From Pyrus communis (lineage: Eukaryota > Streptophyta > Magnoliopsida > Rosales > Rosaceae): DNA of 64,000 nucleotides. Location: assembly GCF_963583255.1 (NCBI RefSeq), contig NC_084806.1, forward strand, positions 27,066,735 through 27,130,734. The letters are read 5' to 3'. Under the pieces are notes generated by a model that made no database searches, was not told where the DNA came from, and worked only from the letters and a program-made list of their open reading frames with translations. The translations under genes were made by a program, and so were the position numbers. Position 1 is the stretch's first letter, and each line of letters starts with the position of its first letter. Below, in pieces: positions 9,861 to 21,240 of the stretch.

Positions 9861-10994
9861 CTTCGCGGTTCTGGGTTGGTGGGTGTAGGCGATGTTGGCA
9901 AAGCGAGCAGACGAGGTCTTAACAATCGCATGGTATTTGGGGGGTCTCGCTAAGACCTTCTAGTGAAGGAGATAGTCCACACAAGTCTCACTTTATCCCA
10001 TTAAACTTTGTCCATGTAAGTAACAAACACGGAACTACACTAATGTGTAGTCCAGGCCAATCCAAGGAGGGTTAACGAACCCAAACAAACGCATCCTAAA
10101 AACATTGCAAACAACACCACCTTTTTTATCACAAGGATTTTTTATTTTTTATTTTTTATTTTTTTTGAACTTCTCAGATTGCAAGATCACTAAGCACTAA
10201 ATCAACCAACCTTATTGAGCTCTGAGCTTGTGTGATTTAGAAATACATGAAGATTACAATGTTTGATAAGGAAAGCCATACAAGTTCTAAGTCTAGACTT
10301 TACAAGGAGACTTGTTCCCCCGTATGGACATGATAACATCAGTTTAGTAGTTTCCTTAAATTACTAAATATGCAGTAATGTGGTGACAACGTATCTCTAT
10401 GTAAAAAGATAATAAAAAGAGGAAATTTTTTGTGAAAAGTTAAATTAATTTGGTTCCAATTTGTTGGAAGGGAGAAAAACTTAAACATTAGATGCAAATT
10501 GTAATAATGAACTGATAATGGCATCAGGAAAAACTTAAAATATTATATGCAACAATGATGTAAATTCGTTGACACTATGATTATATGGTCTAAATAACTC
10601 ACAATCAAATGGATACTTGAAGCTCTTCCAAATGGTTCCCGAGCTTGTAACAATAATCACATCGTCATGACGCACTCTGCCGAAATCAGGCACAACTGCA
10701 ACAATACTCATTCCCCTAGCTCTGCGCTTCTTTTTCCTCATCGACTCATGATATTGCCCAGAAGTAGTACTCCTCCAGAGAGCGGAGCATCTGCATCACA
10801 AGAACATTAACATTCCTCTTGCAGCCTCTATTCTTGACTTGAATAGTTGATATTTTTATTCATGTTAGCTTTCGCCTGATTGTGTTATATAGGTAGGTTG
10901 GGATTCATTCTCTTTCCGCAGGGTGCGATGGTATTTCACTAGTTTTACCACGGTGAATAAAGATCGGACTAACGAAAAATTCAAAAGATGGTAG
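9861..10994. other. Unassigned sequence
   Basis: It contains a small near-palindrome (ACTACACTAATGTGTAGT, 10034-10051) and the words GGTTAACGAACCC (10069) that could belong to a MITE, then AT-rich DNA. A short minus-strand frame at 10535-10741 shows no recognisable domain and I do not call it a gene. Confidence 0.35.
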
Positions 10995-11139
10995 GGCTGC
11001 ATTATGTTTCTATAAGACCGAATCAGTGCACTTTGAGTTCATAAGGAAAAAAAAAAAAAGTAACTGAAAAATTAAAATTTGACGCCATTGTACTTCAACA
11101 TGATCCAATATCTGCGTTTTGAGTTCATAAGAAAAAAGA
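10995..11139. repeat. Minisatellite, left part (period about 75-85 bp)
   Basis: Units of the form CATTATGTTT-(C/T)(G/A)-ATAAGAC-GAAT...GTTTTGAGTTCATAAGAAAAAAAGTAACTGAAAAATTCAA begin near 10998 and 11083. The array is interrupted at 11139 by the copia element and resumes at 16345. Confidence 0.8.
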
Positions 11140-11542
11140 TATTGCTTTTCAAAGAGTGATTTGTATTGTATTTGATACAAGAGAGTGAGAACACTCTTAT
11201 AGAGGAAAATACAACAAGGGGAGCACGAGAGAAACTTAACACCAACCCTAAGATCCTGCCCTAGTTCCGAGAGAAGCAAAAGAATAATAAAATAAGGAAA
11301 GAAGGTAAGGGACAAGACAAGGTATGGAAGACACAAGAGTAGGGTTAAGACCATCACTTTAGCCCATAACTTAGCTAAAGTGAGGATGCCAACCCATACT
11401 TGAGATCCTTACACAATTCTTTGGAAAACAAAATATCCACTCCATGAATTAAGGAGTTGACAACATGACACTAAGAGAACAACCTCAGCCATGCATGAAC
11501 CCATGAATCCGTGCCCTAGAGTACAAGTGACAACTTCCAATA
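11140..11542 (-). repeat. Copia 3' LTR, 403 bp
   Basis: On the minus strand it starts TATTGGAAGTTGTCACTTG and ends AAAGCAATA, a slightly non-canonical TA...TA pair shared by both LTRs. The partner lies at 15937-16339. Confidence 0.95.
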
Positions 11543-11554
11543 CTCCCCCTCAAG
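11543..11554 (-). other. Copia polypurine tract
   Basis: The minus-strand run GAGGGGGAGT lies immediately before the 3' LTR and overlaps the end of the polyprotein frame at 11550. This is the usual plus-strand primer. Confidence 0.85.
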
Positions 11555-14500
11555 CTGGGTCCAGAAGATTGATGGATCCAAGCTTGGACAGGAAGCGCTG
11601 AAACTGATGAGAAGGCAAGGGCTTTGTGAGAACATCAGCAAGTTGATCAGAGCTTCTGGTGTAGTGTGTCCGAATTACTTGAGCTTGCACTTGCTCCCGA
11701 ATGTAATGACAATCAACTTCAATGTGCTTCGTTCGTTTGTGAAACACTGGGTTGGAAGCTATATGCATTGCAGCTTGGTTGTCACAGAATAGAGACACAG
11801 GAAGAGTTGCAGAAAACCCTAAGTCGCTTAGAAGACCCTTAAGCCAAATTAATTCACAAGCTGTTGAGGCCATTGCACGATACTCAGCTTCGGCATTTGA
11901 TCTGGCAATGACAGTTTGCTTTTTACTCTTCCAGGTGACTAGGTTTCCACCAACAAAAGTGCAATAACCACTAGTAGATTTGCGATCAATAGCATTGCCT
12001 GCCCAATCTGCATCACAGTACCCCATGATATGAGTGTGATCATTCTTTGTCATGAGAATGCCACGTCCCACAGATCCTTTCAAGTAACGTAAGATCCTCT
12101 TTACAAGATTCAAATGATCGACAGAAGGATTGTGCATGAATTGGCTGACAATGCTAACTGCATGTGAGATATCGGGTCTGGTGATAGTTAGGTAGATTAG
12201 CTTACCAACAAGCCTCTGGTATGAACTGATATTGGAGAGAGGAGTTCCGCCCATTGTAAGTTTGAGCTTGCTGTCGAGAGGGGTGATGGCAGGCTTTGAC
12301 TCACTCATGTTAGCATCATTGAGGAGATCCATGACATATTTTCGTTGATTTAGAAATAGACCCTTGTGAGAGGATGCCATTTCAATCCCAAGGAAATACT
12401 TTAACACCCCAAGATCTTTGATCGCAAACTTTTGTTGTAGTGACTGCTTGAGTTTGAAGATCTCAGAAGCATTGTCACCAGTAATTATTAAGTCATCCAC
12501 ATAAATCAACACAACCAACCTTCCACCAGCTCCAGTACGTACGAACAATGACGAATCTGCTCCACTTCTTTTGAAACCAGCACTGTGAAGAACTGAGCTT
12601 AGTTTAGCATACCAAGCACGAGGGGATTACTTCAGTCCATAAATGGACTTATGCAACTTACACACCAGATCAGGGACCTGACTTTGAGGATGGCCAGGGG
12701 GCAATCGCATGTAAACTTCTTCTTCGAGATCACCGTGAAGAAAGGCGTTCTTCACGTCCATTTGATACATAGTCCAACCGTTATTGACAGCAACAGACAA
12801 CAACACCCTTACTGAGTTCATTTTTGCAACTGGTGCGAATGTTTCTTTATAGTCCACTTCAAATGTTTGAGTGAATCCTCGAGCCACTAACCTGGCTTTA
12901 TGCCTCTCGATTGAGCCATCTGCATGAAATTTTATCTTATAGATCCACTTGCATCCCACTGCCTTTTTTCCTTTTGGAAGTTTGGTGATGCTCCAAGTGT
13001 TGTGCTGGTCTAGAGCATTGAGTTCATCTCTCATTGCTTTCTGCCACACTGCCTGATGGTTGGCCTCATGGAAACTTTGAGGCTCCCTATAACTGGAGAT
13101 GTTGTTAAGAAAGGCTGCATGCGAGGGGGTCACTTTTTGATATGATACATAACTTGACATTGGATGCTTTGGTTTGTATATATCAAAATCGTGAAACCTG
13201 TTGGGAGGCTGCCTATCACGACGAGGATTGCGTCGGGGTGCTGCTGGGAGAGAATGCTCACTCTCGTGCAACTCTTCTGCAACATTTGGAGGGTTGTCTT
13301 GGTTTTCACTGCCTTCATCTTGTATGAACTCATCTGGTTGAGGGTCTTGAAGGTCAGTGTCTGTGTTGTCATGACTGAGACTGAGTTCTTCGTGGTGTAA
13401 ATCCTCAGATCCAATTCTTGGTAATGGAAACAGGTCCAGGGTGCCATCCCCTTGGTCTATGTTTTCACTAGGTTTAAAAAAAGAATTAGTCTCATGGAAT
13501 CTTACATCTTTAGACACAATCACGTTCCTTAGTTGGGGATTATAGCACTTATATCCCTTTTGAGTGGATGAATAACCAAGAAAGAGACATTTAGCAGCTC
13601 TGGGATCCAATTTGTCTCGGTGTTGAGACAGAACATGCACAAAACAGATGCAACCAAACACTTTTAGATGTGAGACATCAATTTTTCTTCCTTTCAGGAC
13701 CTCTAGTGGGGACTTGTGTTCCAAGACTCGACTAGGTAACCTATTGATGATGTATGTAGCTGCCATAACACCTTGTGACCAAAACCTCTTAGGTACATGC
13801 ATTTGCAGCATCAGTGCTCTTGTTTTCTCAAGGAGATCTTGATTTTTACGTTCGGCTACCCCATTTTGTTGAGGGGTTCCAACACAACTCGTTTGATGCA
13901 TGATGCCATGAGCACTTAAATAATGTTTCATGATATAGGACATGTATTCGGTGCCATTGTCAGATCGCAAGGTTTGTATTTGAGATAAAAAATGGTTTTT
14001 TACAAGGTTATGGAAATCTTTAAATACGTCTATAACCTCACTCTTAGACTTTAGTAAGTACAACCAAGTAACCCGAGAGAAGTCATCCACAAAAATCACA
14101 AAAAACTTGTAACCATCAAATGATTCACTAGTTGGCCCTCATACATCGGAATGAACAAGTTCAAAACACTTACTTGTTCTAGAAAGAGAAGATTTAGAGG
14201 GTAATCTAGTGTCTTTAGACAAGTGACAGGTTTCACAACTCATATCATCCTTTCCTAAATTTGGAAACAAAGTTGACAAAATGGGAGAGGAATGATGTGC
14301 TAAACGTTGATGCCACAACCGTGCATCACCTGTGGATTCGAACTTGGTTTGAAGACCTCTGGGATTGCTTTTTGACAGGTAATAGAGACCGTCTAAGTAA
14401 AACCCTTCACCAATCGTCCTTTTGGTGACACAGTCCTGAAAAATCACATTGTGAGGAGAAAAAATGGCTAAACAATTCAAGGTATTTGTGATCCTTCCCA

Positions 14501-15869
14501 CATATAGGAGTTTAAATGGGAAGGAAGGGACATACAAAGCTACAGACTCGAGTTCATCTGACATCAACTTAATTTTTTCTTTTCCTAAAACCTTTACTTG
14601 GTTTCCATCTGCTATTGAGACTTGAGACGGTTTTGTCAATCTTTCAAATTTTTGGGAATTAGACACAAGGTTGGTCATATGATCTGTAGCACCCGAATCT
14701 ATAACCCAAAAATCATGCAACATATTTAACTTTAGTGCGGTTTTAAAGGCTTTCATAATACCTGGCATTTCTTCTTGGGGCACAGGATTTGTATATGTCA
14801 AAAAACCTGTGAACTTGCCAAGCATTGCTGTTGATGTTCCTTCTTCCATGCCCTTGGTACTGTCTCTTTGATCACCTTCTTTCTTGACTTGTAGAAATGA
14901 CAGGAACTCATTCATGAGTTCTGTCGGATTGGCTGTGAAATTCTTGAATGCATCTGTCTTGTTGGAGCAGGAGGTGGATGCAGAATTAGCTCGATGTGGG
15001 GTACGATTCACCCTTGGTACATTCTTCATGAAGTTTGGCTTTAATTCTGGATGTAAAATCCAGCATGTGTCCCTAACATGACTTGTGTTATTGCAGTGTC
15101 GACACTTTAGGTGAGGGTGCTTTCCTTTGTACCTTCTTTCGTTAGTCACATATGCCCTAGACTCCGGGACATTTGGCATAGTACTTATGTTCATGACTTT
15201 CCTCCTTACTTCCTCACGTTGAATCGTTGCACACACGCTTGGAAAGGAAGGTAGTTATGTGTTCATGAGGATGTGACATCGCAGATCTTCATATGTTGAG
15301 TCAAGACTGGACAAGAGTTGGAAGATCTTATCTTCTTCTGCCCTCTTTCGTAGCAACGCTGCATCTGTCGTATGAGGTCGATAGGTTTCCAACTCGTTCC
15401 ACATGGTCTTCATACTTCCCAAGAGTTGCACGAATGGCTTCCCATCTTGTTGTAAATCGGAGATGTCTTTTTTTAACTGGAAGACTCGAGCAGCATTATT
15501 TTGGCTGCCATACATCTCCCTGACTGCTTCCCATAGTTGATAAGAAGATTCTGAGTAGTTGAAACTTTCAGCTAATTTTCTCTCCATGGAATTTAAGAGC
15601 CATGACATCACAAGTTGATCTTTGCTCAGCCAAGATTCATAGTTTGACGAGGAAGCATCAGGAACTTTGATGCTTCCATTTATGAACCCTAACTTGGACC
15701 TACCACCCAACGCCAATGACACTGCTCTCGACCATGGCAAGTAATTGAACTCATTCAATACGACTGAGCTTAACCTTTGATTTGGGTTGACATCCACTTC
15801 ATGCATATTTACGGAGGAAACTTCCGGGGAGCTATCCGCTGTTGAAGCTGCCGGATTTTCTTGCGACAT
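11550..15869 (-). pseudogene. Copia gag-pol polyprotein, one frame with three nonsense codons
   Basis: 1440 codons in a single minus-strand frame from ATG at 15869 to the stop at 11550, broken by stops at 15255-15257 (TAA), 14139-14141 (TGA) and 12627-12629 (TAA). Domains in order: gag of the UBN2/Retrotran_gag type (15869 to about 15240); CCHC knuckle CRHCNNTSHVRDTC (about 15063-15105); protease VIDSGATDHM (about 14680-14710); GAG-pre-integrase with WHQRLAHHS; integrase with LRSDNGTEY and [11 protein letters not shown]; reverse transcriptase with [12 protein letters not shown] and the catalytic YVDD (about 12490-12504); RNase H with YCDADWAG and EAEYRAMA. There are no frameshifts. Two stops fall at positions normally Trp (before GP after HSD) and a polar residue after SIYGLK. 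The copy is probably unable to make its own enzymes but could move in trans. Confidence 0.93.
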
Positions 15870-15924
15870 TTTTGAGATTGAAGAACTCTAGAAAGCAGTG
15901 TAGCAGGAGCAGGTTAGAGTTCCT

Positions 15925-15936
15925 GCTCTGATACCA
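15925..15936 (-). other. Copia primer-binding site (tRNA-Met)
   Basis: The minus strand TGGTATCAGAGC lies directly against the 5' LTR end, followed by a 55-base leader to the gag ATG at 15869. Confidence 0.9.
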
Positions 15937-16339
15937 TATTGCTTTTCAAAGAGTGATTTGTATTGTATTTGATACAAGAGAGTGAGAACACTCTTATAGA
16001 GGAAAATACAACAAGGGGAACACGGGAGAAACTTAACACCAACCCTAAGATCCTACCCTAGTTCCGAGAGAAGCAAAAGAAGAATAAAATAAGGAAAGAA
16101 GGTAAGGGACAAGACAAGGTATGGAAGACACAAGAGTAGGGTTAAGACCATCACTTTAGCCGATAACTTAGCTAAAGTGAGGATGCCAACCCATACTTGA
16201 GATCCTTACACAATTCTTTGGAAAACAAAATATCCACTCCATGAATTAAGGAGTTGACAACATGACACTAAGAGAACAACCTCAGCCATGCATGAACCCA
16301 TGAATCCGTGCCCTAGAGTACAAGTGACAACTTCCAATA
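15937..16339 (-). repeat. Copia 5' LTR, 403 bp
   Basis: It differs from the 3' LTR at five positions by eye: two near plus 16020-16026, one near 16057, one near 16081 and one near 16162. Four of the five are clustered in the first 150 bases. Confidence 0.95.
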
Positions 16340-16344
16340 AAAGA

Positions 16345-16836
16345 GTAATTGAAAAACTGAGGCCCGAGAAAATCATTTTTTGATAAGACTGAATATGTAT
16401 GTTCTGAGTTCGTAAGGAAACAAAATAACTGAAACTGTGGGAGAACATTATGTTTCGATAAGACCGAATATATGGGTTTTGAGTTCATTAAAAAAAACAG
16501 TAATTGAAAAATCAAAATTCAAGACCATTATGTTTTAATAAGACTGAATATGTGTGTTTTGAGTTCTTAAGAAAAAAAAGTAACTGAAAAATAGTCTCAG
16601 ACTTATATTTTAATAAGACAAAACATGTGTGTTTAACCAAAAATAGTAACTGACAAATTCAAGTCTGAGGCTATTATGTTTTAATAAGATCAAATCTGTT
16701 TGTTTTATGTTCATAAGAAAACAAAGTAGCCGAAAAGTTCAAGTTCGAGGCTATTATGTTTCGATGAGATTGATTATGTGTGTACTGGGTTCATAAGAAA
16801 ACAAAGTAACCGAAAAACTAAAGTCCAAGGTGATTA
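16345..16836. repeat. Minisatellite, right part (period about 73-85 bp, about 6-7 units)
   Basis: Unit starts at about 16370, 16447, 16527, 16600, 16673 and 16753, each with ATTATGTTT-AATAAGA, a G/T-rich word, TTCATAAGAAAA and GTAACTGAAAAA. It continues the array at 10995-11139. Confidence 0.85.
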
Positions 16837-16849
16837 TGTAGGATAATGA

Positions 16850-17178
16850 TTTATAATGTTGGCATGCAATTAACGTTAAGCTGTGAGGTGACAAGGATAT
16901 CATAGAGAGTCTTACTTTAAGAGTCTCCCTAGCATTTCTCTTTGATATGATATGTTTGATAGGATATGTGTGTTATGAGATATGAAAGTTTGACACTTTG
17001 AATTGAGGTATGAGATTAGTTTTATAATGTTTGGTAAGCAATTAACGTTAAACTGTGAGGTAATAGAGATACCATAGAGAGTCTTTCTTTAAGAGAGTCT
17101 CCCTAACATTTCTCTTTGATAGGATATGTGCATTATGAGATATGAAAGTTTGACACTTTGAATTGAGGTATGAGATTA
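16850..17178. repeat. Tandem duplication, unit about 160-171 bp
   Basis: Copies at 16850-17020 and 17021-17178 share TATAATGTT-GG-A-GCAATTAACGTTAA, CATAGAGAGTCTT-CTTTAAGAG and TTTGACACTTTGAATTGAGG. The first copy has an additional ATATGATATGTTTGAT stretch. Confidence 0.85.
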
Positions 17179-17241
17179 AATTTTACTTATTTATTTTAAG
17201 TATTTTATCTAAACCTTAAAGAAAAAATTTAATACAATTTA

Positions 17242-17863
17242 TGTGGAGAAAAAAATAATCATAATGTGACACGTGGATCTTTGGATGAAAAGGACAAGAA
17301 TACCCTTGAGGCACATCAGGATTCCTACACACGAGCAGCGGGCAATTATCCCTCAACCAAGTCAAAAGTGCCCAAAATAGGTAACAATTCAAAACCTATT
17401 TCATCCATCCTCATTAAATCCTTTCCACAAGGTAACTCCCAAGCTTTCCCTTTTTATTATACTAATTAGCTAATCAATTAGGCAATTATTCTATTAATTA
17501 GCTAATTAATTAGTTAATTATTCAATTATGCCCAAATAAACACAAATAAAGAACCTAGCCCACAAAGAGAGAGCCAAGTGGCCAATCCTCTCTCACCCAA
17601 GGAGGCTGGCCACACCCCTATAAAAGCCCTCTCATTCTCTCCAAACCCAAATCCAATTCTCTTGCTAAATTCTCTAAATTCTCCAAACACCTTTTCCTCA
17701 AAATTCTAACTTTGGCATTGGAGGTTCTTCGGCCAAAGGCCCCCCTCCCCCCAGCCCCCCATTCATCGTGGGTGCGTGAGGCTCTTGGCCTTGACTCAAG
17801 GTGTTGTTTGTTTTGTAAGTGCAATTTTGTCCAAGAGCAAGGAGGAAGAAATTTGCATCCACA
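17242..17863 (+). repeat. Tat-like 5' LTR, 622 bp
   Basis: It begins TGTGGAGAAAAA and ends GCATCCACA. A TATA box CTATAAAAG lies at 17619-17626, with a pyrimidine-rich downstream region. Confidence 0.88.
17618..17626 (+). promoter_or_regulatory. TATA box of Tat-like LTR
   Basis: CTATAAAAG in the 5' LTR, with an equivalent CTATAAAAG at about 24955-24963 in the 3' LTR. Confidence 0.65.
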
Positions 17864-19580
17864 AATTGGTGCTTTCATTGAGAGTTGAGTCCCACACTTG
17901 TAGAAGACTCTCGCATCCAAGGTTTTCTATTTTCATGTTCATTTGTAGACTTTTCGTATGTTCTTATTTTTAAAATTTTTTATTTGCAAAAATTCTTTGG
18001 TAAAATGTAAATGAAAAGTACAATGGCAAGAAATTTGGAAACTTCAACTGAATGAAAATTCCAATGTTCAAGAGATGGTACCACGGCGATCCATGAGGCT
18101 AAACGTGACAATAAGTAGAGCAGCACCACCACCACAAGGCTCAACCATGGCAACCACAGCAATGGCCACCATGGTAGCCACCCATGGCGAGGTCTATGAT
18201 GCCACCATTACAGCCCACAGCACCAAAGCCACAGCCCAAGCCGTGTCACTCCAAGCCTAGAGCAAACCGGCCTGTGCTGCCCAAATCCAACGTGAGCCTA
18301 ACACATTGCCAAGCCAAGCCATAACCTCGCACCCACATGTGCCACACGCCAAGCAACCTACTCCCATGGCCTAACTTGCTCCCTCCGAGCAGCCCACTCT
18401 CGTGGCCCAGCCTGCTCCCGCCTAGCAGCCTACTCCTGTGGCCTAGTCTGCCCCCGGGGCCTTCCAAGCAGCCCAAATCGGTCTAAGATTAGTTCAACCG
18501 TCTCAACTTCAAATTTCCGGATCAACGATCGAACTAGGAGCATGTTCACCACATTTTTCTGTGGATTTGACATTTCCCAACTCAAATCTTGTGCTCGGAG
18601 TCTACCGCACTTCCACTGCTCAAGGAGATACATTCCTTCCAATCTCTTCTAACCTAAATGGAGAACAACACTTGTGTAAATAAGTCATAGAGTTGACGAG
18701 CGCCCTCGCATAACGGACGACCTCGGTGAATCAGCTCTTATAGCGCACCGAGATACAACATGCCCTAGACAAGGTGTCCCGAAGTAGAACAAGGGCAGAC
18801 AAAGAACCTCTCTAGTAGTGTCCTGACAAGTAGCCACTCGACCAGCCACGAACCAAGCATTCCGGCACTGTACAATCCCGACTCAACCCTCGAGTTAGCG
18901 TATATTCCTGTCTTAGCGCATGAAGGAATGCACTCTCGACTAGGCCTACGGACGAGCATACATTCATGTTGGGGTCACACTTCGATAGTCAACATGAGCA
19001 ACCTTCCAGGTGAAGTGTTCATTCATGGCTAAGCCTGCAAGGATGGTCCTCCACCTCACATTGGAGTAGGCAGCACAACGGATGGAGAGAAGCAGTCACT
19101 CAATCCAGCTCAAGTTCAATCGGAAGCTTACGAGAAATTTACTCGCCTGCTAAGAACATACCACATGCACCGCAGCCACGGCATAAACGAGCCGAATACA
19201 TGGAAGAGTAGCCTAGACTAGCAGGTCACGACTGGGGGCAGCCGAGAGCTTTGCTACCCACAACAAAGGCAAATTCAGGAAGAAGTAAAGAGACTCTTGA
19301 CCAAACAATTGCGCGATTTCCAACGCAACGAGGTCACCAACGAGGCACTACAATGGGACATGACCAACATAAGTAGGTCACCCTTCACAAACGAGATCGA
19401 GTAGAAAGAGCCTCCACACAAGTTTCGTATGCCACATTTCACATCCTTCAAATAAGATGAAGACCTAGAGAGACACCTAAAGCATTACCGAAGCACAAGG
19501 GTCCTCTATTGAAACAACGACGATCTCATGTGTATATATTCGCCACCCTACCACCATAATCCATCTAGAGTGTCGACATC
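17864..19580 (+). pseudogene. Tat-like gag, N-terminal part, heavily mutated
   Basis: Non-coding leader to about 18060, then Ala/Pro/Thr-rich low-complexity sequence with many stops. About 19340-19540 is recognisable as gag: FTNEIE, PPHKFRMPHFTSFK, ERHLKHYRS and LMC in order on the plus strand. This is the region before the gag core that in relatives continues into a long capsid domain. At about 19570-19590 sequence jumps straight to RNase H, so the rest of gag, protease and reverse transcriptase are deleted. Confidence 0.6.
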
Positions 19581-21240
19581 TAACTACAAAGGTTCGAGAG
19601 CAGGCGTACTCTTTGTCATCCCAGACAGGTCAGTGCTCGAGCAGGCGATCACTCTAGGCTTCAAAGCATCCAACAACGAAGCAGAGTACGAGACCCTACC
19701 AACGGGCCTCCAAATGTCAAAAGACTTGGCGGTGAAAAAGCTCACAATTCATTCTAATTCCAAGCTAATCACTAGCCAGACTACTTGAGTTGTTTCAAAC
19801 TTACACCCTCACTCAAGTTCCGCTGGCAGACAATGCTCAGGCGGACGCACTAGCCGACCTAGGCTCCGTTCTCAACCACCAACTTAAACGCTCTATCCTA
19901 GTGGAGTATCTAGGCAAGCTAAGCATAGAGGTGGAGCTAGTAGCCAAAGTGTCACAGGTTAGTACAACTCCAAACTAGCAAAGTTCTATTATAGACTACC
20001 TGGTCAATAGCATATTCCCCAAGGAAAGGTTGGAGTTTAAAAAGCTCCAAATAAAGACAGCACGTTACTATATGTGGAATGGCATTCTCATCCAAAGATC
20101 CTACACAGGACCACATCTAGGCTGCCTAGCGCCTCCTGATGACTAAAGGTTCTAAGCTCAATCAATGAAGGTGTTTGTGGAAATCATTCCTGAGGCCAAT
20201 CCTTAGTACAAAAGGTTCTAAACGCAGGCTATTACTGGCCTACCATGCACCAAGATGTTAAGGAGTTAGTGCAAAAGTACGACCGCTGCCAACGCTACAA
20301 GCCGGTACCAGCACTGCTTGCTAACGAGCTATACCCACAGACGAGTTCTTGCATGCAGTGGGCAATCGACTTAGTAGAGCCAATGCCGCCCACTACTGGG
20401 GGCAAAGGCATGATGATTGTGGCAACCGATTACTTCACCAAACGGGTAAAAACAAAGCCTATGACAACCATGACTCATATGGACATAGAGCGCTTCATAT
20501 GGAGGAACATCATTTGCTAATTTGGCATCCCTCAATCCATCATCACCAACAATGGCCCGCAATTCGTGGGCAAAGATTTGGTGAAGTTCTTCCAAAAATA
20601 TGGCATCAACCAGCACATGTCCATTCTAAGATATCCTCAAAGCAATGGGCGGGCCGAAACATCCAACAAGTTGATTCTCAACTGTGTCAAGAAATCCTTC
20701 ACCAACAACAAGGGAAAATGACCAGACGAACTCCCCAGATGTCTATGGGCATATCGCACCACCAAAAGACGAGTAACTGGTAAGACTCATTTTTCTTTGG
20801 CATTTGGCTTAGAAGCAATCATTCATCCCAATGTCATCAAGCCAAGTATCACCGCTTTACTACTAAGCATTGAGCAGAATAGTAAGAAGATGGCCACAAA
20901 CTTAGCTCTAGCAGAAGAGAAGCATGAGTAGACCATTACCCGCATCACAGCCTACTAGCAACAACTCCTCACCAACTACAACAAAAGGGCCAAGATCCGG
21001 CAGTTCCAGCCTGAAGATCTAGTACTAAGAAAAGACTTCATCACTGCCCGCAGAGAAGGTTCCAAAAAGATAGATCCCATATGGGAAAGTCCGTACAAGA
21101 TCAGCAGAGTAGGCGGCAAGAGTAATTACACCCTTGCCACCATGAAATTACAAAAAGATCAAAGAGCAGTGGAACGCCTATAATCTAAGGAAGTACCTAT
21201 GACCTCGTGCTACATCAAAGCCCGAAGACTCAAGCAGTTT
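19580..21240 (+). pseudogene. Tat-like RNase H and integrase remnant
   Basis: RNase H: AGVLFVIPD and FKASNNEAEYE (about 19600-19695), then the thumb-like LADNAQADALADLGS segment to 19978. Integrase: zinc-binding region with YYWPTMHQDVKELVQKYDRC (about 20230-20290), the first catalytic Asp in WAIDLVEPMP, TDYFTK, then NNGPQFVGKD near 20550 where the second catalytic Asp is replaced by Asn, and the Glu in QSNGRAETSNK (about 20650). The C-terminal region extends to IKARRLKQF at about 21240. Several in-frame stops (for example 20518-20520, 20719-20721 and 21181-21183) show it is dead. Confidence 0.85.

Larger units (their letters stand above)
11140..16339 (-). mobile_element. Ty1-copia LTR retrotransposon, structurally complete, 5200 bp
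   Basis: Two 403-bp LTRs (11140-11542 and 15937-16339) are flanked by an exact 5-bp target duplication, AAAGA at 11135-11139 and 16340-16344. The primer-binding site TGGTATCAGAGC (minus strand, plus 15925-15936) abuts the right LTR and a polypurine tract (TTGAGGGGGAGT, plus 11543-11554) abuts the left. One reading frame holds the whole gag-PR-INT-RT-RNase H polyprotein. Aligned by eye the LTRs differ at 5 sites of 403, pointing to a recent insertion. It interrupts a minisatellite. Confidence 0.96.

Noticed and set aside
9955..9970. TCTAGTG as a possible right end of the CACTA element
   Set aside because: The adjoining sequence does not mirror CACTACCACG, there are no subterminal motifs beside it, and the flanking triplet does not match TGT.
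13130..13447. Minus-strand 105-codon frame and plus-strand frames at 13142-13400
   Set aside because: Alternate frames of the copia integrase/RT linker; the real frame is 11550-15869.
20349..20783. 144-codon plus-strand frame
   Set aside because: Out of frame with integrase motifs, which lie in the neighbouring frame; a shadow.
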